Source of the DNA: Fimivicinus intestinavium
Lineage (GTDB): Bacteria > Bacillota > Clostridia > Oscillospirales > Acutalibacteraceae
Assembly: GCA_018715765.1 (NCBI GenBank)
Contig: DVKY01000008.1
Coordinates: 1 to 9,991 of the forward strand
DNA length: 9,991 nucleotides
Direction: 5' to 3'
Shown here: positions 1 through 6,642 of the stretch, piece after piece
Layout: every line of letters starts with the position of its first letter
How positions within the stretch are numbered: the first letter of the stretch is position 1
Made by a program: the position numbers and the translations under genes
Notes under the pieces: generated by a model
What the model was told of the DNA's origin: nothing
Databases searched by the model: none
What the model saw: the letters and a program-made list of their open reading frames with translations, nothing else

Positions 1-31
1 TTCTCATGAATTTTGACTGATTTTAAAAGGC

Positions 32-68
32 TGCAACCATGATTGCAAAAGATTTTGATCTTTTTGCA
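32..68. promoter_or_regulatory. TGCAA/TTGCA repeat cluster upstream of promoter
   Basis: Three TGCA-core elements lie 20-56 bp upstream of the -35 box: TGCAA at 32-36, TTGCA at 43-47 (the first two form an inverted pair with a 6-base spacer), and TTGCA at 64-68. A second imperfect inverted repeat, TGCAAAAGAT at 44-53 against ATCTTTTTGCA at 58-68, overlaps them. The spacings of 11 and 21 bp are close to one and two helical turns. An activator or repressor site is inferred; the right-hand repeat could instead be a weak terminator of an upstream gene outside the window. Confidence 0.3.
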
Positions 69-87
69 CGAAATATTTTGAAATAAT

Positions 88-116
88 TTGATAATTAGCA
101 AGAGGTATGTTATAAT
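88..116 (+). promoter_or_regulatory. sigma-A promoter of epimerase-ptsI-ptsH operon
   Basis: The -35 box TTGATA (88-93, five of six consensus bases) is separated by exactly 17 bp from a perfect -10 box TATAAT (111-116). TGT directly before it makes an extended -10. Transcription would begin near 123, leaving a leader of about 70 bases before the start at 195. This makes the epimerase gene the first gene of its operon. Confidence 0.85.
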
Positions 117-180
117 AAATATAACAAATTACTTCACTTATAAGCAAAATAAGTTCAAAACAAATCATATTTTATGAAAC

Positions 181-188
181 GGGTGAAG
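181..188 (+). promoter_or_regulatory. ribosome binding site that sets the epimerase start
   Basis: GGGTGAAG lies 6-8 bases before the ATG at 195, good spacing for a GGTGA-type SD. The longer in-frame ATG at 174 has only AT-rich sequence before it, and its first codons would contain this site. The start at 195 also puts the family's SPSI motif near the N terminus, as expected. Confidence 0.65.
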
Positions 189-194
189 ATACAT

Positions 195-878
195 ATGCAA
201 AAATATATCTCTCCTTCTATTTGCTGCTGCGATCTGTCCCATCTGGAGGAAAGCGTGCGTGCGTTGGAACAGCTTTCAGTTGAGTATATCCATGTGGATA
301 TTATGGATGGAGAATTTGTAAGCAATTATTGCCTTGGCACAGAGTTCATTCCACTGCTGCACCGTCTGACGAATATCCCGCTGGATATCCATCTCATGAT
401 TACGCAGCCGGATCGCAAGCTGGATTATTTTTCATTTTTGCCTGGCGATATTGTGAGCATTCACGCGGAGAGCACCTTCCATGCCCAGAAAGCACTGGCA
501 GCAATCCGGGCCCGGGGGGCAAAGGCCGGCCTGGCGATTAATCCCGCCACCCCGGTGGAACACTGCAAATGGGTGTTGGAGGATTTAGACGTTATCCTAA
601 TCATGACCATCAACCCGGGGTTCGCGGGGCAGAAGCTGGTGCCTCAAACCCTTTCAAAAATTGCACAGGCCAGGCAGCTGGCAAACGCCTGCGGGCATGA
701 AATCCTGCTGGAGGTAGACGGGAACGTTTCTTTTGAAAACGCGGCGCGTATGAGCAGAGAAGGGGCAAATATCTTTGTCGCCGGGACCTCCAGCCTTTAT
801 TGCCAAAGCGGTACGCTGGAAGAGCGCTGCCGCCGCCTGCGCCAGGCGATCCAAGCAAATCAGAGCAAGGCAGGGTGA
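195..878 (+). CDS. ribulose-phosphate / D-allulose-6-phosphate 3-epimerase family protein
   Basis: A 227-residue cytoplasmic TIM barrel of the ribulose-phosphate 3-epimerase family, which inverts C3 of a ketose phosphate using two aspartates and a metal ion. Visible motifs: SPSI near residue 6, HVDIMDGEFV (33-42) with metal/catalytic H33 and D35, DIHLM (64-68) with H66, MTINPGFAGQ (137-146) on the flexible loop, EVDGN (173-177) with catalytic D175, and the phosphate-binding VAGTSS (195-200). The metal and acid/base residues all appear intact. MT-NPGFAGQ, EVDG and GTS-LY resemble the allulose-6-phosphate epimerase AlsE more than housekeeping Rpe, so the true substrate may be another ketose 6-phosphate. 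The start at 195 is preferred to the in-frame ATG at 174. Only 6 bp separate it from ptsI, so the two are probably translationally coupled, which hints at a PTS-imported sugar. Family assignment is secure, substrate is not. Confidence 0.9.
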   Translation: MQKYISPSICCCDLSHLEESVRALEQLSVEYIHVDIMDGEFVSNYCLGTEFIPLLHRLTNIPLDIHLMITQPDRKLDYFSFLPGDIVSIHAESTFHAQKALAAIRARGAKAGLAINPATPVEHCKWVLEDLDVILIMTINPGFAGQKLVPQTLSKIAQARQLANACGHEILLEVDGNVSFENAARMSREGANIFVAGTSSLYCQSGTLEERCRRLRQAIQANQSKAG

Positions 879-884
879 AGTAAA

Positions 885-2615
885 ATGATTTTTCAGGGAA
901 ACGGCGTCTCCAAGGGGATCGCAATCGGCGAGGTTTTTCTCTATCAGCCGGTTTTACCGACACCCCGGCAGGCGCATTATGAGGGAGATGCAGGCCCTCA
1001 TTTGAAGCAGTTTGAATCCTTATGCGAGCAGGCTCGCATACAGCTGCAAGCGCTCTGTGACCGGATGGCACAGGCTGACCCGGAAAAGGCTGCGATTTTT
1101 TCAGCACAGGTAGAGATTTTGTGTGATGAAATTATGGAGGAAGAAATCCGCGATGCCATCCAATACGACGCCTGGCTGCCAGACTGGGCTGTGGAATCGG
1201 TCTATTCCCGATATGAGCAGCGTTTACAAAAGGCTAAGGATCCCTTAATCCGGGAACGGGCAGCCGATCTGAGGGATGTAAAGGGCCGCTTACTACGCCT
1301 TTACTATGGCGTCCCCGAGCAGAGCCTGGCGAATTTGGAGAGGCCGGTCATCATCGCCGCTCATGATCTGCTCCCCTCTGATACTGCGGCTATGGATCGG
1401 GCTCATGTGCTGGGAATTGTAACGGAAACCGGAGGCGCTACCTCCCATTCCGCGATTATCGCACGAAGCTATGAGATCCCTGCTATATTGGGCATTCCTT
1501 CCCTTCTTTCACAGCTGCAAGCTGGGGAAAAAGTGATTTTAGACGCAGTGGACGGCATACTGATCACACAGCCGGAGCCACACCAGGAGGCGGCCATGCG
1601 GCAGAAGCAGGAGGCTTACCGGCGGCAGGCAGCGCAAATAAAAAAATACCTGCATAAGGAGCCTCTCACCGCAGACGGCACTCGCATAGAGATTGGCCTC
1701 AACATTGGCTCCGCTAGTCCGCAGGATCTGGAGGGCTCAGCTGTTACCGATTTTGTCGGTCTGTTCCGCACAGAGTTCTTATACATGGATAGTGACCATA
1801 TGCCCACAGAGGAGGAGCAGCTTGCACAATATCAAAAGGCCCTGCTGGAATATGCACCGCGCCCCGTTGTGCTGCGCACGCTCGATATTGGCGGAGATAA
1901 AACCCTGCCCTATTTCTCTCTTCCACAGGAGCAAAACCCCTTTTTGGGCCAGCGTGCAATCCGGCTCTGCTTTGCTCATCCGGAGCTGCTGCACACACAG
2001 CTGCGCGCCGCTTTGCGCGCTTCCACCGCCGGGCAGCTGTGGATCATGCTGCCGATGGTGGGCAGCATGGAGGATATTCATCAGGCAAAAGCTCTGCTGG
2101 AACAGGCCAAGCAGGAGCTTCGGGAGGAAGGCATTCCCTTTGATGAGGGCGTGCGTCTTGGCGTTATGATCGAAATTCCCGCCCTGGCGGTCATTGCGGA
2201 TCTAGTGGCGCAGGAAGTGGATTTCGCCTCGATTGGCACCAACGATCTCTGCCAGTATCTGCTGGCGGTGGATCGCATGAATCCGGAGGTGTCCCGTTAT
2301 TATCAGAGCTACCACCCCGCGCTCTTCCGGTTAATCGGCAATGCGGTGCGGCAGTTCAACCAGGCAGGCAAGCCGGTCTGTGTTTGCGGAGAGTTAGGCG
2401 GAGATCCGCTTGCTGCTCCCGTGCTCATTGGCCTTGGCCTGCGCAAGCTGTCAATGAGCATTTCCAGTGTTGCTGCGGTCAAACGCGCCCTGGCCGGTTT
2501 CACTCTGGAACAAATGGAAGAGATGGCGCAGGCCGTCATGAGCATGACAAACCAGCAAGCACAGGAATACCTGCAGCGCTGTGTAGAATCGCTAGAGAAG
2601 GAAGAAATTCATTAA
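885..2615 (+). CDS. ptsI: phosphoenolpyruvate-protein phosphotransferase (PTS Enzyme I)
   Basis: Enzyme I takes phosphate from phosphoenolpyruvate onto an active-site histidine and passes it to HPr, the first step of PTS sugar uptake. The 576-residue length is typical. Order of parts: N-terminal HPr-binding/swivel domain, the GGATSHSAIIAR motif with phospho-acceptor H188, a linker helix, then the C-terminal PEP-binding barrel. In the barrel, GLFRTEF (R295), LRTLDIGGDK (R331), MIEIP (E430), GTNDL (N453, D454), R464 and VCGE (catalytic C501) are all present. The usual CGEMAGD reads CGELGGD, a mild change. The ATG at 885 follows the upstream stop by 6 bp, and a GGTGAAG SD overlaps that stop. HPr is next, 24 bp downstream. 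The order epimerase, EI, HPr is the reverse of the common ptsH-ptsI order. Confidence 0.97.
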   Translation: MIFQGNGVSKGIAIGEVFLYQPVLPTPRQAHYEGDAGPHLKQFESLCEQARIQLQALCDRMAQADPEKAAIFSAQVEILCDEIMEEEIRDAIQYDAWLPDWAVESVYSRYEQRLQKAKDPLIRERAADLRDVKGRLLRLYYGVPEQSLANLERPVIIAAHDLLPSDTAAMDRAHVLGIVTETGGATSHSAIIARSYEIPAILGIPSLLSQLQAGEKVILDAVDGILITQPEPHQEAAMRQKQEAYRRQAAQIKKYLHKEPLTADGTRIEIGLNIGSASPQDLEGSAVTDFVGLFRTEFLYMDSDHMPTEEEQLAQYQKALLEYAPRPVVLRTLDIGGDKTLPYFSLPQEQNPFLGQRAIRLCFAHPELLHTQLRAALRASTAGQLWIMLPMVGSMEDIHQAKALLEQAKQELREEGIPFDEGVRLGVMIEIPALAVIADLVAQEVDFASIGTNDLCQYLLAVDRMNPEVSRYYQSYHPALFRLIGNAVRQFNQAGKPVCVCGELGGDPLAAPVLIGLGLRKLSMSISSVAAVKRALAGFTLEQMEEMAQAVMSMTNQQAQEYLQRCVESLEKEEIH

Positions 2616-2639
2616 AGCATAAATAGGAAGTGATGTTTC

Positions 2640-2918
2640 ATGTATTCCAGAAAAACAATTGTAAAAAACCGAACTGGGCTGCACGCAAGGCCCGCCACAC
2701 AGTTTATTGAACTTGCCAAGCGCTTTCAAAGCCGCATCCAGATCACGAACCTGAGCCTGGAGGAAGAGGATAATATCGGGAATGCCAAATCGATCATCTC
2801 TGTCCTTTCGCTTGGGATGGGCCAGGGCAGCCAAATTGAAATTTTCGCCGTAGGCGAGGATGAGCAGGAGGCGGTTGACGCACTCATAGAATTGGTGGAC
2901 AGCGGCTTCGGAGAATAA
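2640..2918 (+). CDS. ptsH: phosphocarrier protein HPr
   Basis: A 92-residue HPr that would accept phosphate from Enzyme I and hand it to sugar-specific EIIA domains. The active-site motif NRTGLHARPAT places the phospho-histidine at H15. The Gram-positive regulatory motif KSIISVLSLG is present, but its serine is S51, not S46 as in Bacillus HPr, because a loop of about four extra acidic residues (LEEEDNIG, 40-47) precedes it. The seryl site is intact, so control by HPr kinase and CcpA-type catabolite repression remains possible. AGGAAGTGA at about 2625-2633 gives a suitable SD. This is the last gene of the operon; a terminator follows within 10 bp. It could be a second, dedicated HPr, not the cell's main one, which this window cannot settle. 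Confidence 0.95.
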   Translation: MYSRKTIVKNRTGLHARPATQFIELAKRFQSRIQITNLSLEEEDNIGNAKSIISVLSLGMGQGSQIEIFAVGEDEQEAVDALIELVDSGFGE

Positions 2919-2926
2919 TCCCACAA

Positions 2927-2974
2927 AAAGCAGCGCAGCAGGCGGCGTTTTCTACCTGCTACGCTGCTTTATCT
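2927..2974. terminator. bidirectional intrinsic terminator between converging operons
   Basis: A 16-base stem, AAAGCAGCGCAGCAGG at 2927-2942 against CCTGCTACGCTGCTTT at 2955-2970 with one mismatch and a 12-base loop. On the + strand it is followed by TTTATCTT, and on the - strand by TTTTTGTG, so it can end both the ptsH transcript and the five-gene minus-strand operon. Confidence 0.85.
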
Positions 2975-2982
2975 TGTCAGGA

Positions 2983-3001
2983 CCAGGCTTGCAAAGCCTG
3001 G
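2983..3001. terminator. second short hairpin next to the bidirectional terminator
   Basis: A perfect 8-bp inverted repeat, CCAGGCTT (2983-2990) and AAGCCTGG (2994-3001), with a 3-base loop, lying 5 bp beyond the minus-strand stop codon. Only CTTTTC follows on the + strand and there is no T-run on the - strand, so it may be an RNA-end-stabilising hairpin or an accessory terminator. Confidence 0.45.
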
Positions 3002-3005
3002 CTTT

Positions 3006-4094
3006 TCACACGACTGCGCCAAGCGGATCCTTTACCACCTGATTTCCCTCCGCCGAGCGGAATATGGCCTCCATCAGCCTCATGGAACGCCGCAGCTGCT
3101 CATGCGTAATCAGCTGCGCCGCACCGTTGCGCAGCACGTCATAAATATTCTCATAAAACTGCGACCACTCCGCATGAACTGCCGGCAGGGGATAGCGCTT
3201 GATGGTATCCTCCGTGCGCGGCGCCATCGTCTTTGTCAGCCCGACGCCCGCCTGCACAGGGACGGCATCTCGGTTCTCCCAATCCGACACCATCACAATT
3301 TCCCCATCCTCCGGCTCCCAACTGCGCAGAATCGCGCTGCCGTTTTCACCGAGCATATACCAGCGCTGGAGCTCGATAAAGTTGCTGGTGCCCACCTCCA
3401 CAAGAATCTCCAGCTCGGGCTCAAATTTCAGGATCACGCGCAGGCCATCGTCCACCTCATCGTTGGTGATATGATCCAGGCTTGCGTACACAGAGCGCAG
3501 GCGGTAATGCTCCGCCATCATCAGCGCCTGATCCAGCAGGTGAATGCCCCAGTCCAGCACCATGCCGCCGCCGTGCTCTCTGGTGTTGCGCCAGTCTCCC
3601 GGCACGCCGCGCGAGCCATGCACCTTCGACTCCACACGGAAGGTGCGCCCCAGCGTACCCTCGTCAAATACACGCTTCATGGTCAGATAATCCGGGTCCC
3701 ACCGCCGGTTTTGATGCACGGTGAAAAGCCGGCCCGTCTCGTGCGAAACGGCGATCATCTCCTCCAGTTCTCCGCTGTTGAGCGCCACCGGCTTTTCACA
3801 AACGACCGCCTTCCCGGCGCGCATGGCCGCAATGGCCAGCTCCTTGTGGAGATCATTCGGCGTTGCAATGGTTACGAGCTCGAGCTGCGTATCCGCCAGC
3901 AGCTCCTCCAACGAAGCATAGGCATAAAAGCCCTTTTCCCGCGCAAGGGCGTTGCGCTCTTCCCGGATGTCGTAAACGCCGCGCACGGCAAACTGCGGCA
4001 TCTCTTCCAGCTGCGCCGCGTGCCATGACCCCATACCGCCATAGCCGATCACCGCGATCTGCACGGGCGCGCAGCTTTGTGCTGCCTGCTTCAC
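3006..4094 (-). CDS. Gfo/Idh/MocA family NAD(P)-dependent oxidoreductase
   Basis: Predicted cytoplasmic dehydrogenase that oxidises or reduces a sugar or cyclitol hydroxyl with a bound nicotinamide cofactor. From the GTG at 4094 it is 362 residues, the family's usual size. An N-terminal Rossmann fold carries IAVIGYGGMG (glycines at 17-22), followed by ATPND and the CEKPVA signature (EKP at 100-102). The C-terminal substrate domain has the GGG-x3-DWGIH motif with the expected catalytic D181 and H185. The start is inferred from an AGGAGG eight bases before the GTG. An ATG at 4130 would add 12 charged residues and has only a weak SD. It is the last gene of the minus-strand operon, and its stop is 5 bp from a hairpin. 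Substrate unknown. It differs widely from the other oxidoreductase in the operon, so the two probably do different steps. Confidence 0.88.
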   Translation of the reverse strand: MKQAAQSCAPVQIAVIGYGGMGSWHAAQLEEMPQFAVRGVYDIREERNALAREKGFYAYASLEELLADTQLELVTIATPNDLHKELAIAAMRAGKAVVCEKPVALNSGELEEMIAVSHETGRLFTVHQNRRWDPDYLTMKRVFDEGTLGRTFRVESKVHGSRGVPGDWRNTREHGGGMVLDWGIHLLDQALMMAEHYRLRSVYASLDHITNDEVDDGLRVILKFEPELEILVEVGTSNFIELQRWYMLGENGSAILRSWEPEDGEIVMVSDWENRDAVPVQAGVGLTKTMAPRTEDTIKRYPLPAVHAEWSQFYENIYDVLRNGAAQLITHEQLRRSMRLMEAIFRSAEGNQVVKDPLGAVV

Positions 4095-4102
4095 AGGCCT
4101 CT

Positions 4103-4108
4103 CCTCCT
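4103..4108 (-). promoter_or_regulatory. strong SD favouring a GTG start for the last operon gene
   Basis: AGGAGG on the minus strand, eight bases before the GTG at 4094. It lies inside the reading frame that would begin at the ATG at 4130, whose own upstream sequence offers only GGTGG. Confidence 0.55.
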
Positions 4109-4131
4109 CTTTCTGTTCGTTTCTGGGCATA

Positions 4132-5097
4132 TCAAGCCCACCACATCTCCGCCGTGCCCTCCGTCATAATCACATCCTTTAAGAACGCAACCGCCTTGGA
4201 GAGGCCCTCGTTCTGGCTCATGAGGCTATCCTCATGCTCAATGCTGATCGCATAATCATAGCCCACCATGCGCAGGTTGCTGATGATATCCTTCCAATAG
4301 ATCGCATCGTTTCCATACCCCACCGAGCGGAACACCCAGGAGCGGTGGATCTCATCCCCATAGTGCTTGGTATCCAGCACGCCGTTGACTGCGGTATTAT
4401 ATTTGTCGATGCGCGTATCCTTGGCATGGAAGTGGAAGATCGCATCCCCCAGCGCACGGATCACCGCAACCGGCTCCATGCCCTGCCAGATCAGATGGCT
4501 CGGGTCAAGGTTCGCGCCAATTTCCGGGCCCACCGCCTCACGCAGCCGCAGCAGGGACTGTGTATTGTATACACAGAAGCCCGGGTGCAGCTCCAGCGCA
4601 ATCTGGTTCACGCCATGCGCTTTTGCAAATGCGGCCGTATCCTTCCAATAAGGGATCAGCACCTCGTTCCACTGGTAATCCAATATCTCCTGAAAATCAT
4701 CCGGCCAGGGGCAGGTCACCCAGTTGGGGTGGCGGGATTCCGGGCAGTCGCCCGGGCAGCCGGAGAAGGTGTTGATCTGGTGCAGCCCCAGCTTTTCCGC
4801 CAGCAGGATGGTATCCCGGATCGTTTTGTCATATTGCGCAGCCATTGTCCGGTTGGGGTGCACAGGGTTCCCATGGCAGCTCAGCGCGCTGATCTCCACA
4901 CCGTATTTCTCAATAACAGCCTGAAACGCCCTGCGCTTTGCGTCATCTTCCAGCAGGCTCTCCGGGTCGGCATGTGCGTTGCCGGGGAAGCCGCCGCAGC
5001 CGATCTCCACCATCTCAATGCCAAGCGAGGTGAAATATTCCAGCGCCTGCTCCAGCGGCAAATTGCTCAAAAGTGTTGTAAATACGCCAAGCTTCAT
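4132..5097 (-). CDS. sugar phosphate isomerase/epimerase family protein (xylose-isomerase-like TIM barrel), copy C
   Basis: A 321-residue TIM-barrel protein of the xylose isomerase-like/AP endonuclease 2 superfamily (COG1082 type). Members are metal-dependent isomerases, epimerases, dehydratases or, in some cases, glycoside-cleaving lyases. The four usual metal ligands are visible: E169 in ALELHPG, D198 in NLDPSH, H224 in FHFHAKD and E287 in ISIEHED, with H201 and K226 as further active-site candidates. It is the longest of the three paralogues, owing to a Cys/Pro-rich insertion (residues 112-135, FSGCPGDCPE onward) and a loop near 228-255. The start overlaps the preceding stop by 4 bp (ATGA), with AAAGGAGG seven bases before the ATG. 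One base separates its stop from a possible downstream ATG at 4130. The reaction is unknown; IolE-like dehydration and DgpC-like elimination are alternatives to simple isomerisation. Confidence 0.87.
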   Translation of the reverse strand: MKLGVFTTLLSNLPLEQALEYFTSLGIEMVEIGCGGFPGNAHADPESLLEDDAKRRAFQAVIEKYGVEISALSCHGNPVHPNRTMAAQYDKTIRDTILLAEKLGLHQINTFSGCPGDCPESRHPNWVTCPWPDDFQEILDYQWNEVLIPYWKDTAAFAKAHGVNQIALELHPGFCVYNTQSLLRLREAVGPEIGANLDPSHLIWQGMEPVAVIRALGDAIFHFHAKDTRIDKYNTAVNGVLDTKHYGDEIHRSWVFRSVGYGNDAIYWKDIISNLRMVGYDYAISIEHEDSLMSQNEGLSKAVAFLKDVIMTEGTAEMWWA

Positions 5098-5831
5098 GCC
5101 AAAGCCTCCTTTACCCTCTCATCCGTCTTTAAATATTGAATGCTGCGGCTGATATCGGAGAATCCATCCGGCTCCGGGTTGTCGTTTTCCACGATGACCC
5201 ACTCTGCGCCGGTTTCCCGCGCAGCCCGCAGGATGGCGGGGATATCGTTTTCCCCCTCTCCAATGGCGCACGGCGTGCCGCCGCGCCCATCCTTGAGGTG
5301 AATCAGCCCGATGCGCCCACTGTTTTCCCGCAAATAGCGCGGTGTGTCGATCCCCGCATGGAAGGCCCAATAGGTATCCAGCTCCAGCAGGCAGGCTTCC
5401 TTGATCCGATCCAGCGGATAAACGCCGCCGACCGTCTGAAATTCATGCGTGTGGTTGTGGTATAGCACGCGCAGTCCGGCCTGCTGCGCCTCCCCGGCTG
5501 CGGCTGCCAGGTGCTCTGTGAGCCATGCGACCTCCTGCTCCGTCCCTGTCGGCGCCCCGGCGAGCACAATATTCGGGCACCCGAGCGCTTTATGGAAGGC
5601 AATCGTCTCCGGCAGCTTTTCAAACAGGTCGGCAGTGCCGTTGTGCGTCCCGGCTATGGCAAGGCCCTCCCGTGCGCACGCCTGCTTTAAAGCGGCCGCA
5701 CTGAGGCCCTGGTATCCGGCGAATTCCACACCGTCATAGCCGATTTCACGCACCCGCTTCAGTGCTGCAAGCAGCTGCTCCGGCGTTTTGCACTGCTCCC
5801 GCAGGGAATACATCTGCACTGCAAATTTCAA
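5094..5831 (-). CDS. sugar phosphate isomerase/epimerase family protein (xylose-isomerase-like TIM barrel), copy B
   Basis: A 245-residue compact member of the same metal-dependent TIM-barrel superfamily. It begins with the typical FAVQMYSLRE strand. The expected ligands are E130 in YHNHTHEF, D152 in LELDTYW, H178 in GLIHLKD and E215 in VIVENDNP; H62 in GTHNG also sits where these enzymes place an active-site residue. The initiation codon is TTG at 5831: no ATG or GTG gives the conserved N terminus, and a G-rich AGGGGGG seven bases upstream, overlapping the previous stop TAG, serves as SD. Its stop overlaps the next start by 4 bp. The short GEGENDIP loop resembles proteins that act on 3-keto sugars or inositols, but substrate cannot be assigned. 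Confidence 0.87.
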   Translation of the reverse strand: MKFAVQMYSLREQCKTPEQLLAALKRVREIGYDGVEFAGYQGLSAAALKQACAREGLAIAGTHNGTADLFEKLPETIAFHKALGCPNIVLAGAPTGTEQEVAWLTEHLAAAAGEAQQAGLRVLYHNHTHEFQTVGGVYPLDRIKEACLLELDTYWAFHAGIDTPRYLRENSGRIGLIHLKDGRGGTPCAIGEGENDIPAILRAARETGAEWVIVENDNPEPDGFSDISRSIQYLKTDERVKEALA

Positions 5832-5843
5832 AACCGATCCCCC

Positions 5844-6629
5844 CTAAAAAATCATCCTGCGCATATAATCGATGCTGTAATCGAGCCCCTTTTCGCCGAG
5901 CGCGCCCTTCCAGGTGCTGGAGTGCGGCTCAAGGCTGAGCAGGCCATCGTACCCCGCCTCATAGAGCCCCGCCATCAGCGCGCCCCAGTTGGTCGAATCC
6001 ATCCCGGCAGGCGGGTCATCCACCTCGTCATCGCCCACCATGAGGATGCCCTTGATATGCACATGGTAAAACCTGCCGCCCCAATCCCGGATTTCGGCCA
6101 GGTAATCCCCGCCATGGCGGATGGAGTGGGAGGAGTCAAATTTAATCCCCAGCTCCGGGATGTGGCCATGCGTCAGCTTCCACACCTCCGGCTCTACCAC
6201 AAAGTTATTCCACCGGCAATTATAAGTGGCAACGCGCACGCCTCTCTGCGCCCCGTAATCGACGCATGTTTGCAGGTATTGGATCGCGTTTGTTACGTTT
6301 TGATAATATGACAGCCCTTCCACAAAATTGACGCCCGTGTTAAACACCTTGCAGTTGAGCGCTGCCGCCGTGTCAATGAGCCGGAAGCTGTTTTGCAGCT
6401 CCTCCTCAATCAGCGCGCCGTTTTGGTCAAACTTATCCGTGCCCCACCGGCCGATTGCGCCGACGAACACGCCGTATCTCTCCATCCATGCGCGGATATC
6501 CTCCGCCCGCGCGGCAAAGGCCCCGCAATTCTGGCCAATGTTGATGCAGAATTCAAGGAAGCTGAGCCCCTTCTCCTGCGCGTGGCGGAAGGCTTCCTCT
6601 TTCGGCTCGCCAATAATTCCCAAAAGCAT
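5844..6629 (-). CDS. sugar phosphate isomerase/epimerase family protein (xylose-isomerase-like TIM barrel), copy A
   Basis: A 261-residue protein of the xylose-isomerase-like TIM-barrel superfamily, strongly diverged from its two operon neighbours. D165 and H168 in KFDSSHS, H189/H191 in FYHVHIKG and E234 in LSLEPH match family metal ligands. At the strand where the other two have a ligand glutamate (ALELHPG, HNHTHEF), this one reads VATYNCRWNNF (about 133-143), with no acidic residue at the expected place. Metal binding may therefore use another residue, or the chemistry may differ. AAAGGAGG seven bases before the ATG overlaps the stop codon of the upstream oxidoreductase. Gaps are 13 bp upstream and 12 bp downstream, so co-transcription and coupling are very likely. 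Function unassigned beyond the fold. Confidence 0.85.
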   Translation of the reverse strand: MLLGIIGEPKEEAFRHAQEKGLSFLEFCINIGQNCGAFAARAEDIRAWMERYGVFVGAIGRWGTDKFDQNGALIEEELQNSFRLIDTAAALNCKVFNTGVNFVEGLSYYQNVTNAIQYLQTCVDYGAQRGVRVATYNCRWNNFVVEPEVWKLTHGHIPELGIKFDSSHSIRHGGDYLAEIRDWGGRFYHVHIKGILMVGDDEVDDPPAGMDSTNWGALMAGLYEAGYDGLLSLEPHSSTWKGALGEKGLDYSIDYMRRMIF

Positions 6630-6642
6630 GCAAATTCCTCCT

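Noticed and set aside
1..31. End of an upstream gene entering from the left edge
   Set aside because: The stretch is too short and AT-rich to show a reading frame or stop in context; nothing can be claimed.
174..194. Upstream in-frame ATG for the epimerase
   Set aside because: The SD-like GGGTGAAG lies inside this extension and correctly spaced before the ATG at 195; nothing precedes 174 that could bind a ribosome.
610..1107. Minus-strand frame of 165 codons across the epimerase/ptsI junction
   Set aside because: It is antisense to two well-supported genes and its translation is Arg/Pro/Ala-rich with no motif.
3102..5139. Long + strand frames (3102-4028, 308 codons; 4234-5139, 301 codons) opposite the minus-strand operon
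   Set aside because: They are antisense shadows of genes with intact family motifs, have His/Arg/Gln-rich low-quality translations, and arise from codon bias.
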